Assembly (NCBI GenBank): GCA_017991595.1
Contig: JAGOQJ010000001.1
Span: forward strand, 854,410-918,409
DNA from: Candidatus Didemnitutus sp.
Lineage (GTDB): Bacteria; Verrucomicrobiota; Verrucomicrobiia; Opitutales; Opitutaceae
Direction of reading: 5' to 3'
DNA: 64,000 nt
Below, in pieces: positions 26,616-35,246 of this stretch. Within the stretch, counting starts at the first letter, position 1, and every line of letters starts with the position of its first letter. The position numbers were made by a program, and so were the translations under genes. The notes under the pieces are model-generated. The model worked only from the letters and a program-made list of their open reading frames with translations, was not told where the DNA came from and searched no databases.

Positions 26616-27146
26616 TTAGCGGGTGGCTTGATATTGCTCGTCGCTGACATGTTCGAGCCAGTCGACCACCTTGCCGTTCAGCTGCTCCTGGATCGCGATG
26701 TGGGTCATGGCGGAAGTCGGGCCGGCGCCGTGCCAATGCTTGAGGCCGGGCGGGAACCACACGACGTCGCCGGGCCGGATTTCCTCGATGGGGCCGCCGT
26801 CACGTTGCACCCGGCCCACGCCGGAAGTAACGATCAGCGTCTGGCCCAGCGGGTGGGTGTGCCACGCAGTGCGGGCGCCGGGCTCGAAAGTGACACTCGA
26901 GGCGGCGGCCCGCGTCAGCGGCGTGGCGCCGAAAAGCGGGTCGATGCGGACGGTGCCGGTGAACCATGCGCCGGGACCTTTGACGGAGGGCTGGGAGCCA
27001 TTGCGGGTAATTACGATATCCATGGTGGAGCCTTTGTTTGAGTGGATGGAGCGGAGTTGCTGAGCCTGCGCATTCGCCGACAGCGCCATGGCAGCAAGTG
27101 CTGCGGTCTTGATGAAGGTGCGTCGATGAATGGGTGAGGAAGTCAT
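26616..27146 (-). CDS. cupin-domain protein with Tat signal
   Basis: The 176-residue protein has a twin-arginine signal ([16 protein letters not shown], then AQAQ) and so should be folded before export. The cupin core has [17 protein letters not shown] with two His ligands, and a second motif [17 protein letters not shown]. This type occurs beside carboxymuconolactone decarboxylases and dehydrogenases in many bacteria; related cupins include metal-dependent hydroxynitrile lyases. The activity here is not known. The second Met (MDIVITRNG) is a conceivable internal start that would yield a cytoplasmic form. Confidence 0.88.
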   Translation of the reverse strand: MTSSPIHRRTFIKTAALAAMALSANAQAQQLRSIHSNKGSTMDIVITRNGSQPSVKGPGAWFTGTVRIDPLFGATPLTRAAASSVTFEPGARTAWHTHPLGQTLIVTSGVGRVQRDGGPIEEIRPGDVVWFPPGLKHWHGAGPTSAMTHIAIQEQLNGKVVDWLEHVSDEQYQATR

Positions 27147-27267
27147 GGCGGAAATGATGTGAGGAATTCAGCTTAGCGGGTTTCGCCGGAGTCGTCGCCC
27201 GAGGGCTTGCTTGGGTTGTAGGATCCTTGCGGCTAAACGGCGGCGACAATGCGCGTGGGTTCGCAAC

Positions 27268-28377
27268 TCAGGCCTGCTGAATCGATGCGGCTGCGGCCGA
27301 CTTCTCCAGCGCGTCGATGATTTCGTGGAGCGCGACGGCGTTGCGGAAGGAGGGCGCCGTGCGAGTGCCGTGTTGGATGTCGTCCGCCAGCTTGGAGTAG
27401 ATGCGGGCGACGTTGCGGGCCGTGACATTTGCCGGCCAGCCGATGTAGACCGAGGGGGGAGGAACCAAGGGCTGCAGTTCCGTCGCCTCGCCGCGCGCCC
27501 CGCGGAGGCTGAGTTGAACCATCTGAGCGTGACCCAAACCTGCGGTGACTTGGATGTCGCCTTCGGTGCCGTTGATTTCCCACAACAGATTTGTCCCGCG
27601 GGATACGCCGCCGCGATAGTGGATTGAGACTGCGGCGCCGCTCGCGAGAGTTCCATGTGCCATGACCTGGTCGGGGGCGGACTTTGGGCGGGTTTCGCCG
27701 GTGTCGGTCAGCCTCACTGAGGAGAAGCGGTGGCCGAAGCGTGCCGACAGATCGCCGAAGGGGCCGAGCACGTCCATCATCGCCGCAAGAGTGTGGGCGA
27801 GCGGGATCGACTGCATCGTCGCGCCGTTGGCGGCGTCGAACAGGTAGGCGTAGTCTGCGATCGTTTCGCCGGCCCAGTTGCCGCCGGAGCCGATCAAAGT
27901 CGTGGACAGCACCCGGCCGACGTAGCCATCGGAAATCAGCTTGGCGAGATGCTCGATTTCGATGGCCGCGCGAGCTTGCGTGCCGACGGCAGCGACGACG
28001 CCTTTTGCCTCGGCCAGAGCAGCGAGTTGCCTGGCTTCGGCGAGGCCGTTGCCGAGCGGCCATTCGCAGTAGACATGCTTGCCCGCATCGAGCGCGGCCG
28101 TGACGAGGGCCAGATGATACGGAACCTTGACCGTGACTACGACGAGGTCGACCTCCGGCGAGGCAGACAACTCTGCGACCGAAGCAAAGGCGTGGGGGAG
28201 TCCGAGCGCCGCCGCGGTGCGGCGACTGCTTTCGAGTGACGAGTTCGCGACTCCGACGATCCTGAAACGCGGAGCGAGGGCGTTGATGGCGGGGATGTGG
28301 GCGGTCGCGGCCCAATGACTGTCGGGGTTCAGGCCGATGAAGCCCACGTTTATCGACGAGCGAAGGGATTGGCTCAT
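27268..28377 (-). CDS. Gfo/Idh/MocA-family oxidoreductase
   Basis: The 369-residue protein has an N-terminal Rossmann fold (INVGFIGLNPDSHWAATAHIPA, FRIVGVANSS, VDLVVVTVKVPYH) and the family motif HVYCEWPLGNGLAEA, where other members carry EKP. The C-terminal beta-sheet domain has GGNWAGE, TLIGSGG and PLAHTLAAMMDVLG. It most resembles the Gal80-like branch, so it could be an NAD(P) sugar dehydrogenase or a ligand-binding relative. It sits 25 nt downstream of the alcohol dehydrogenase stop. Confidence 0.88.
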   Translation of the reverse strand: MSQSLRSSINVGFIGLNPDSHWAATAHIPAINALAPRFRIVGVANSSLESSRRTAAALGLPHAFASVAELSASPEVDLVVVTVKVPYHLALVTAALDAGKHVYCEWPLGNGLAEARQLAALAEAKGVVAAVGTQARAAIEIEHLAKLISDGYVGRVLSTTLIGSGGNWAGETIADYAYLFDAANGATMQSIPLAHTLAAMMDVLGPFGDLSARFGHRFSSVRLTDTGETRPKSAPDQVMAHGTLASGAAVSIHYRGGVSRGTNLLWEINGTEGDIQVTAGLGHAQMVQLSLRGARGEATELQPLVPPPSVYIGWPANVTARNVARIYSKLADDIQHGTRTAPSFRNAVALHEIIDALEKSAAAASIQQA

Positions 28378-28402
28378 GGTTGGTGCGGGGCGGGCGGTTC
28401 GG

Positions 28403-29566
28403 TCAGCGGAGCGAGGCCATGTCGATGACGTAGCGGAACTTCACCTCGCCGGCGACGACCTTGGTGTAGGCCTCGTCGATCTGCTGGACCGGGATGAGTT
28501 CGACGTCCGGGTAGATGTTGTGCGCCACCGAGTAGTCGACGACCGCCTGGGTCTCGGGCATGCCGCCGATCAGCGAACCGGAGATCTTGCGGCGGGCATT
28601 GAAGATGAGTCCGTTGGTCATGAGCTTCGGGGACTCGGCCATTGCCGGGAGGCCGACGATCACCAACTCGCCGTCGAGCTTGAGCATGCTGACATACATC
28701 ATCGGGTCGTAGGGCTTCGGAATGGTGCTCAGCACAAAATTGAAGCGGCTGCTCAGGCTCTTCAGTTCGTCGGGGTTATTGACGTTCACAAAGGCCTTCG
28801 CGCCCATGGCGAGGGCGTCGGCCCGCTTTTCCTCGGTGATGTCGAAGACGGTGACCTTGGCGCCGAAGGAAACGGCATACTTCACGGCGAGGTGGCCGAG
28901 GCCGCCGAAGCCCGCCACCGCGACTTCATCGCCGGCTTTGATGTGCGCACGGCGCAAGGGCGAGTAAGTCGTGATGCCCGCGCAGAGCAACGGGGCGACC
29001 CGCTTGAGGTCGGCGCCATCCGGGATCTTCACCACGAAGCTGTCCTTCACGACGATGTTGTTCGAGTAGCCGCCCTGGGTGATTTCGCCGCCGTGAAAGC
29101 GGTCCGGGTAGCCGTAGGTGAAGACCGTGCCGCGTTGGCAAAACTGTTCCTCACCGGCGAGACACATTTCGCATTCGCCACAGGAGTTGACCATGCAGCC
29201 CACGCCGGCGGCGTCGCCGACCTTGAACTTGGTCACGTCCTTACCGACCTGGGTCACCCGGCCGACGATCTCGTGTCCCGGAACCACGGGATAGGGCGAG
29301 GGCCCCCATTCGCTGCGCACCGAGTGGATGTCGCTGTGGCAGATGCCGGAGTAGAGGATCTCGATCAAAATATCGTGGTCACCGACGGCGTGGCGCGTGA
29401 AGGTATACGGCTGGAAATTGCCGTGGGCCGATTGCATGGCGTAGCCCTTGGCAGGCACGCGGCCGCCGTGGCCGGCATGGCTTTGTTCCATGGAGTCAGC
29501 GGCGGGTAAGGAGGCGACCGGCAGGGCCAGTAGCAGCGTCAACAGGCGAAGAAGTGTTCGGTTCAT
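28403..29566 (-). CDS. zinc-dependent alcohol dehydrogenase (YahK/CAD-like) with signal peptide
   Basis: A 387-residue medium-chain dehydrogenase. Catalytic zinc ligands are Cys76 (GICHSDIH), His98-Glu99 (PGHEIVG) and Cys195 (LLCAGITTYSP). The structural zinc site has Cys129, 132, 135 and 143. The cofactor fold is GFGGLGHLAV, and the end is KFRYVIDM. Such enzymes reduce aldehydes with NADPH. The oddity is the N-terminus: about 23 residues form a convincing signal peptide (LLRLLTLLLALPVASLPAADS), unexpected for an NADPH enzyme. An internal Met (26 or 44) would give a cytoplasmic form. It is the first gene of the operon, divergent from an AraC regulator. Confidence 0.92.
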   Translation of the reverse strand: MNRTLLRLLTLLLALPVASLPAADSMEQSHAGHGGRVPAKGYAMQSAHGNFQPYTFTRHAVGDHDILIEILYSGICHSDIHSVRSEWGPSPYPVVPGHEIVGRVTQVGKDVTKFKVGDAAGVGCMVNSCGECEMCLAGEEQFCQRGTVFTYGYPDRFHGGEITQGGYSNNIVVKDSFVVKIPDGADLKRVAPLLCAGITTYSPLRRAHIKAGDEVAVAGFGGLGHLAVKYAVSFGAKVTVFDITEEKRADALAMGAKAFVNVNNPDELKSLSSRFNFVLSTIPKPYDPMMYVSMLKLDGELVIVGLPAMAESPKLMTNGLIFNARRKISGSLIGGMPETQAVVDYSVAHNIYPDVELIPVQQIDEAYTKVVAGEVKFRYVIDMASLR

Positions 29567-29611
29567 CGTGCCACCAGCTTATCAAGTGCGCGCGTTTTCT
29601 TCGCCCAGACC

Positions 29612-29640
29612 CTTGCGCAGAATGTTGTATTCTTGCGCAA
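29612..29640. promoter_or_regulatory. paired CTTGCGCA half-sites between the ADH and AraC genes
   Basis: CTTGCGCA occurs at 29612-29619 and again at 29632-29639, an exact direct repeat with a 20-bp period (about two helical turns), as AraC-type regulators usually prefer. Between them AGAAT and ATTCT form an inverted repeat (29619-29633), and the second site contains the palindrome TTGCGCAA. It lies in the 179-bp divergent intergenic region and is the obvious operator candidate. Confidence 0.6.
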
Positions 29641-29745
29641 AACGAGCGCCACTCTGGCAAGCCCCTTGTTCCCCGCACTCGGGTGTGCGCTTGCGGATGG
29701 CTGCGGACAGAATAGTTAAGGTGGAGAAGAAATTCAGGTGCCGCT

Positions 29746-30651
29746 ATGCCGATCCCCGAGACCACTTCCGCCGAAGCCTACCTGCCTTACACGCACTCAA
29801 GGTTGTTGCGGCCGAGTCGCGGCAAAGCCTGGCGTGATCTCAAGGCGTGGATTCACGAGCCGCTGCGCGAAACCGATTCCGTGGCTCTGCCCGGAGTCAG
29901 AGAGGCCTATCTCGCGTGGACGTTTTCCGGCGAGGCGGAGTTTCAGGAACGCGAGGGTGATTCGCCGTGGATCACGCATCGGATCAAGAAGGGGTCGTTT
30001 TTTCTGACCACCGGCGGCGGCCCGTATGAATGCCGGTGGAAGGCGCTGACGCCCGAGCCGTTCCTGTCGATGATGGTGTTCGTCGAACTGCCGTTGCTGC
30101 AGCGCGCCATGGAGGAGGTATTCGGCGCGAAGGCCTCTCGCGTCCGCCTGCGCGATCTATCGGCCTTTACCGATCCAGATCTCAGTTGGCTGATGGAGCG
30201 GGTGAAGGAGGAGTTGATGGCCCGGCGAGCCAGCATCCTACGCGTCCAAGGGCTGGCCGAACTCATCGCCACGCACCTCGCCCGTCATTACGCCGAGGCG
30301 GCCGACGATGCATCGAGCGGTAGTTCGGCGCTGCCGGGGTTCAAACTGAAGCAAATCACGGACTGGATCGGCCGGCACCTCGACAAGGAGTTCAACCTAG
30401 ACGAGCTCGCGGCGAGGGCGGGATTGAGCAAGTTCCACTTTCATCGCCTCTTCAAGGAGGCTACGGGCGTATCGCCGGCGAAATACCAGTTGAATGCCCG
30501 GGTCGATGAGGCGCGACGGCTTTTGCGCGAAACCAAGCGGCCGGTGATCGAGATCGCGTTGGAGCTTGGCTTCTCAAGTCCGAGTCACTTCGCGCAGGTG
30601 TTCCGGCGAGAGACGCACATGACGCCTGTCGAGTTCCGCCGCCAGTCGTGA
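29746..30651 (+). CDS. AraC-family transcriptional regulator
   Basis: The 301-residue protein has an N-terminal sensing part with AraC-N/cupin-like sequence (ITHRIKKGSFFLTTGGGPYE) and a C-terminal double helix-turn-helix (about 200-299): FNLDELAARAGLSKFHFHRLFKEATGVSPAKY and the second helix IEIALELGFSSPSHFAQVFRRETHMTPVEFR, the standard AraC signature. It probably activates the divergent dehydrogenase group through the half-sites at 29612-29640 in response to an electrophile or aldehyde. That role is inferred from gene order only. Confidence 0.95.
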   Translation: MPIPETTSAEAYLPYTHSRLLRPSRGKAWRDLKAWIHEPLRETDSVALPGVREAYLAWTFSGEAEFQEREGDSPWITHRIKKGSFFLTTGGGPYECRWKALTPEPFLSMMVFVELPLLQRAMEEVFGAKASRVRLRDLSAFTDPDLSWLMERVKEELMARRASILRVQGLAELIATHLARHYAEAADDASSGSSALPGFKLKQITDWIGRHLDKEFNLDELAARAGLSKFHFHRLFKEATGVSPAKYQLNARVDEARRLLRETKRPVIEIALELGFSSPSHFAQVFRRETHMTPVEFRRQS

Positions 30652-30747
30652 GGCGCGACAGACGCCGGTGACGGCGGCTGCGGCTATTACACGCCTGCCT
30701 GCGTCACGAACGCTGGCATTGCCAATCCGGCTCCGGCGGCTTGCCGC

Positions 30748-33700
30748 TCAGGGATTCAACTCAACACGCACACGCAGGAAACGGCGGACGGCCTCGGTCA
30801 ACGGCACCGGATCGCGGAACGTCACGGTCTCGTAACCGTCCGTGGCGGAGGGCTGCGGCGCGCCGTGCAACACGGCGGCATCGGGCCAGTTGCCGGCGGC
30901 GAGGTCGCCGCTCGCTTCGGGCAGGTAGAGCAGGTCGGGATCGTCGGTGCGGCGCTCGAAGGTCAGGCCGAGGTGTTCCACGCCGGCGTGGAGCACGGTC
31001 GCGGCGGTCGTGAGTTCGCGGGCCTCGGCGAGCATCGCGCGGCGGTTGAAGGCGTATTCCTGCAGGTTGGTCAGCCCGTCGCCGTCGGGATCGGCGTCCC
31101 ACGCGGTGGCGACGCCGTTGGCGAGCGCAGCGGGATCGAAGTTGCGGAACCGCCAGTCGTCGCGCGGATCGTCCTTGAGCGTGACCTCGACGCTGCCCGG
31201 GCCGGTGATGAGGTAGGCCGGCTGGGTCGGGTCGGACTCGGTGAGCGCGATGCGGGCGACGTCGAATTTCTCGGAGGTGGAGGTGGCAAAGCTGTTGGTG
31301 AAACCGAGGCGCAGTGCTGCGAGCGCGCGGTCGGGCGCGATGGTGCCGGAGCCGATCGACGTGAATCCGCCGCTCGTGCCGCGACGGTAGCTGATCGCGT
31401 AGGTCTTCGCCACCGGATCGACGGCGAGCACGAAGGTGTAGAACTCCGTGGTGGTGACGCTGGTGGTGATCTCCACCGCCGGGATGGCGGTGCCGCCGGT
31501 GCCGAGCGCGTCGCCGGCGAGCGTCATGCCGGTGGCGGTGCGGGTGAGCACGGCCTGCGCCGTGACGGTGGTGTTGGCGCCGGTGGTGAAACCGAAGCGG
31601 ATGACCTCGAACGAAGTGCCGGTGAGCGACCAGCCGGCCGACTCGAGGATGTAATACTGCGTGGCTGTGGGATTGGGGTTAGGCAGGAGTGCCCAGGAAC
31701 TCGTGGCGCCCGTTGAGCCGCGTTTCACGCGCAGCACGCCGCCGGTGGTGGAGGTGGCGTCGAAGGTCTCGGTCCACATCGCGCCGCCCTCGACGGAATT
31801 CGCGGCGGCGGTGAGCAGCGTGCCGGAGGCGTCGCTGAACTCCCATTCCTGCGACGGACCCGGAGGCGGGCGGAGCGAGAGCGCGACGCCTTCGTCGCCT
31901 TCGGGCAGCGTGTCCGTGAGCGGGGTGAGCGCGAGGTCGTAGTGGTCGGCATCGGCGGGGATCGTGACGCTCGCGGGCAACGGGACGAAGTCGACGCCGG
32001 AGACCGCGGAGGCTTCGCCGACGGGCTCGGTGCCGAGGTGGACGACGAGCGGGAAATCGAGCGGGCCTTCGCGCTCGATGCGCAGGAGTGCGGGAACGAG
32101 GCCGCGCTCGTGCGCGGTGTCCTGCAGAGCGACGAGGCGCACGGTCGGGTCCTGCGTGGTGGTGGCCTCGAACTTGAACGAGTCCACCGCGACGTGACCG
32201 GTGGTCCCGGCGTTGCGCACGCGCGCGTAGCCCTCGCTGCCGGCCTTGAAGGAAAAGGTGCCGAGGTAATTCCAGAGCCCGCCGTTCTGCGTCTGGTCGA
32301 GCGTGAAGGTGTTCACGCCGGCCTCGTGTCCGATGTCGACCGGCACGGCGGTGGAACGGTTGGAAGACTGCGTGTAGCGCGCATAGACGCGGTAGAGACC
32401 GGCGGCGGGCAGGTTGGGGCGGAAGGTGGCGGTCTTGTCGCCCTTGCCGGTGTTGTTGTCGGTGAGGTAGTCGCCGGCGAAAAAGCCGTTGGCGGAGTTG
32501 AGCGAAACCCACGAGCCGGTGAGTTCGACGCCGCTGGGGTCGGTGTTGTCGACGATGACGTAGGGCGCGGGCGCGACAGTGGCGTTGAAGTCGAGACCGG
32601 TGGCGGTCGCGGTGATGTCGGCGGGGTTGGTGAAGGCGGGGGCGAAGACGTAGCCTTCCTTGCGGGCGGCGAGCGTGTAGCTGCCGAGGGCGAGGTTGGG
32701 GAGCGTGTAATAGCCGGCGCTGTCGGTGCGCGTGCCGCGATAGGAGCTGCCGGTGAGGCCGTTGAAGACGCGCACGCCCTCGACGGGCACGCCGTTCGCG
32801 AGGACGCGGCCGGAGGCGGTGAAGGTGCTGGGCGAGCCGACGCGCACGACGCAGCGTGCGCTGGCGGTGCCGCCCTTGTTGTCGGTGGCGACGACGCGGA
32901 CGATGTAGTGGCCGGTGACGCTCCAAGATTTTTCGATGCTGGGTTGGTTGCCGCCGACGGTGCCGTCGCCGAATTCCCAGGCGTAGCGGACCGTGTCGCC
33001 GTCGGGATCGCTGGCGGTGGCGTTGAGCGTGAGCGGCGCGTTGAGGGCGAGCGTGGCGGTGGCGGCGTCGAGCGCGACCGTGGGCGGGCGGTTGCCGGTG
33101 AAGTTGCCGATGTCGACGGCGACATCGAGATACTCCGCGGGCGCGGTGCCGCCGAGACCGGTGATGGTGAACCATGCGCCGGAGTCGGGGCTGCCGAACA
33201 TGCGGCCCTCGGTGAGCGCGGCGTCGACCTTGTCGCTGTTGTCCGCGGAGGAGCTGTCGGAATGCGGGCCGTCGTTCGAGAACGGCGTCATGTCGACGAG
33301 CAGCGTGCCGCCGGAGACGTTGGTGGGGCGGCCCCAGAGGACCTCGGCGCCGGCGCCGAAATTGTTGGTCGTGGAGGCGAACAGCTTGCGGTGCGAGAGC
33401 CAGAAGTGCGCGCGGGTGGCCTCGCCGGCGGGGATGCGGAGCGAGCGCGTGCCGCTGGTGGCGTCGCGGTGATCGTGCCGGTAGAGGCGGTAGGTGCCGC
33501 TTTGGAGGATGATCGGCGAATCGGTGGCGGGCATCCAGTCGAGCAGCTGTTTTTCGCGCGCGGAGAAGTGGTAGGCGGTGGTCGAGCCGGAGGCGCCCAT
33601 CATGTGGTAACGGTGGCCGTATTCCTGCGTCGGGCTGTTCTCAGGTGCGGAGGCGTAGGTGTCGCGGCTGAGCGGGCTCTCGCCGGAGGTGTAGTTGTAG

Positions 33701-34983
33701 TTGGCGTGGTAGAGGCCGAAGTTGTGGCCGAACTCGTGGGCGGTGACGCGGAGGGCGAAGTCGCCGTTGAGGTGCGAGTAGGCTCCGCCGATGGCGGCAC
33801 GGCCGGCCCATGTCATGGAGGAGAGCTTCTTCGTCGCGACGGTGTGGAAGGTGAAATTGGTGCTGTCGTAACCGGCGGCGAGCGCGGCGGCACGGGCGTC
33901 GGCGAGCAACACGGTCCACGACTGGCCGTTGTAGTAGGCTTCGTCGTTGGGCAGCACGATCAGTGGCGTGAACGTCGTGGCGAGGCTCGTCTTGCCGTAG
34001 GAATTATCGCGGTAAAACGTGTCGACGAAGACTTGGTTCGCTTCGGCCGTGCTGAGGGCGAGCGGCTCGGCCGCAGGGTTGTCGGAGAAGGCGACGCGGA
34101 TGTAGAGCATGGTCTTGGCGCCCTCGCTCCACGCCGATTCGGCGCTGTCGCCGTCGGGACCGGGCGTGAGTTCCCAGGATTCCTGCGCGGCGATGAGATC
34201 GGCGTATGCCTCCTCGTCGGCGGCAACGGCCACGCGACCGCCGATCTGATACGTGATGGCGCCGCCCGTATCGGTGGCGAGGCGGCGGATGCCGCTGTCG
34301 GCGAGGGCGGCCTGGTCGTCGATCGCGATGCCGAGCACGGGCAGGTTGCGCTTGGTGGAGACGGCGAGGCGCTGGCCGTAGGTGTAGGCGGTGTAGCGGG
34401 CGTCGCCGACGGTGAGCGTGCGGGTGATCGTGTCCTGATGCGGCTGCGCGTGGTCGGCGCCGTCGGGCAGGCCGCAGGAAATGTCGACCGCGAGATCGCC
34501 GGTCGCGGCGAGCGGTTGCTCGAGCTGTGCGGCGATGCTGGCGGGGAGCACGGCGCGCAACTCCGGCTCAAGGGCGAGGCGCAGCGCGAGCTCGGGGTCG
34601 AGTGCGAGCAACGTCTTCAAGGCGCTGCGGCGCTCGCGGGCGATCTCCTCGCCGCGCGCCAGCAGGTCGGTGCGGGTGGCGGCGTCCGCGCCGGCGTAGG
34701 CGCGGAGCCAGTCGGCGAAATCGACGAACGGCTGCGCCAGCGCCGCGGCGTCGACGTGCGCGAGGCGGGCGGCGATCGCGGGATCCTCGGCGGCGCGGTT
34801 GCGCGCGTCCGCGGAAGCGAGGCGCGCCTGCAACTCGCTCGGGAGCACGAGTGGCGGGCGGGCGACCGCGGGCGTCGGGGCGCGGGCGGACAGGGCGGTG
34901 GTATCGGGCTGACGCGAGCACGCGGCGGCCAGGAGCAGCAGCGCACAAGCGAGGCTGCGTTGCGTGAGAGAGACGAAGCGCAT
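30748..34983 (-). CDS. large metzincin metalloprotease lipoprotein with PKD and C-terminal binding domains
   Basis: The 1411-residue secreted protein begins with a lipoprotein-like signal (CALLLLAAAC, Cys22). The catalytic domain has the zinc site HEFGHNFGLYH (His416, Glu417, His420, His426) and a Met-turn HMMGAS about 35 residues later, so it is a metzincin. Then come a PKD domain (about 630-716, YAWEFGDGTVGG), a carboxypeptidase-regulatory-like domain (about 720-802), a golvesin/CBM-like domain (about 808-935, YVIVDNTDPSGVELTG), a Calx-beta-like part, a concanavalin-like region and a C-terminus with DADPDGDGLTNLQEYAFN. It likely degrades extracellular protein while tethered to the outer membrane. 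Met start at 34983 gives the signal peptide. Confidence 0.9.
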   Translation of the reverse strand: MRFVSLTQRSLACALLLLAAACSRQPDTTALSARAPTPAVARPPLVLPSELQARLASADARNRAAEDPAIAARLAHVDAAALAQPFVDFADWLRAYAGADAATRTDLLARGEEIARERRSALKTLLALDPELALRLALEPELRAVLPASIAAQLEQPLAATGDLAVDISCGLPDGADHAQPHQDTITRTLTVGDARYTAYTYGQRLAVSTKRNLPVLGIAIDDQAALADSGIRRLATDTGGAITYQIGGRVAVAADEEAYADLIAAQESWELTPGPDGDSAESAWSEGAKTMLYIRVAFSDNPAAEPLALSTAEANQVFVDTFYRDNSYGKTSLATTFTPLIVLPNDEAYYNGQSWTVLLADARAAALAAGYDSTNFTFHTVATKKLSSMTWAGRAAIGGAYSHLNGDFALRVTAHEFGHNFGLYHANYNYTSGESPLSRDTYASAPENSPTQEYGHRYHMMGASGSTTAYHFSAREKQLLDWMPATDSPIILQSGTYRLYRHDHRDATSGTRSLRIPAGEATRAHFWLSHRKLFASTTNNFGAGAEVLWGRPTNVSGGTLLVDMTPFSNDGPHSDSSSADNSDKVDAALTEGRMFGSPDSGAWFTITGLGGTAPAEYLDVAVDIGNFTGNRPPTVALDAATATLALNAPLTLNATASDPDGDTVRYAWEFGDGTVGGNQPSIEKSWSVTGHYIVRVVATDNKGGTASARCVVRVGSPSTFTASGRVLANGVPVEGVRVFNGLTGSSYRGTRTDSAGYYTLPNLALGSYTLAARKEGYVFAPAFTNPADITATATGLDFNATVAPAPYVIVDNTDPSGVELTGSWVSLNSANGFFAGDYLTDNNTGKGDKTATFRPNLPAAGLYRVYARYTQSSNRSTAVPVDIGHEAGVNTFTLDQTQNGGLWNYLGTFSFKAGSEGYARVRNAGTTGHVAVDSFKFEATTTQDPTVRLVALQDTAHERGLVPALLRIEREGPLDFPLVVHLGTEPVGEASAVSGVDFVPLPASVTIPADADHYDLALTPLTDTLPEGDEGVALSLRPPPGPSQEWEFSDASGTLLTAAANSVEGGAMWTETFDATSTTGGVLRVKRGSTGATSSWALLPNPNPTATQYYILESAGWSLTGTSFEVIRFGFTTGANTTVTAQAVLTRTATGMTLAGDALGTGGTAIPAVEITTSVTTTEFYTFVLAVDPVAKTYAISYRRGTSGGFTSIGSGTIAPDRALAALRLGFTNSFATSTSEKFDVARIALTESDPTQPAYLITGPGSVEVTLKDDPRDDWRFRNFDPAALANGVATAWDADPDGDGLTNLQEYAFNRRAMLAEARELTTAATVLHAGVEHLGLTFERRTDDPDLLYLPEASGDLAAGNWPDAAVLHGAPQPSATDGYETVTFRDPVPLTEAVRRFLRVRVELNP

Positions 34984-35246
34984 GGAGTGTCGGCGGGGCG
35001 GCAAGGGCACTAAAGCTTCAGTCTAGCAGGGCCGTTCGGACCGGCCTAGGGCGGAGACTACGCCACGCGCACGTCGGCAATCCCGTGGGCCGACTGGTCA
35101 GGTGCGGCGGGAGGCGCGACGTCGAGATCGAGGCGTCGCGTGGAAGCGCGTGCGGACACGGGGGCGCGCGATGCGACAAGTTTCTCGGAGTGGCGCCGGG
35201 CGGTTTTGAAGCTGACTTTGCGCGCCGGGAAGAATGCTCTGCGGGG

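Noticed and set aside
31942-35013. A 1023-codon open frame on the plus strand opposite the metalloprotease gene
   Set aside because: It is the antisense of a gene with clear domains; its translation is low-complexity Gly/Ala/Val/Arg, as expected from GC-rich codon mirroring.
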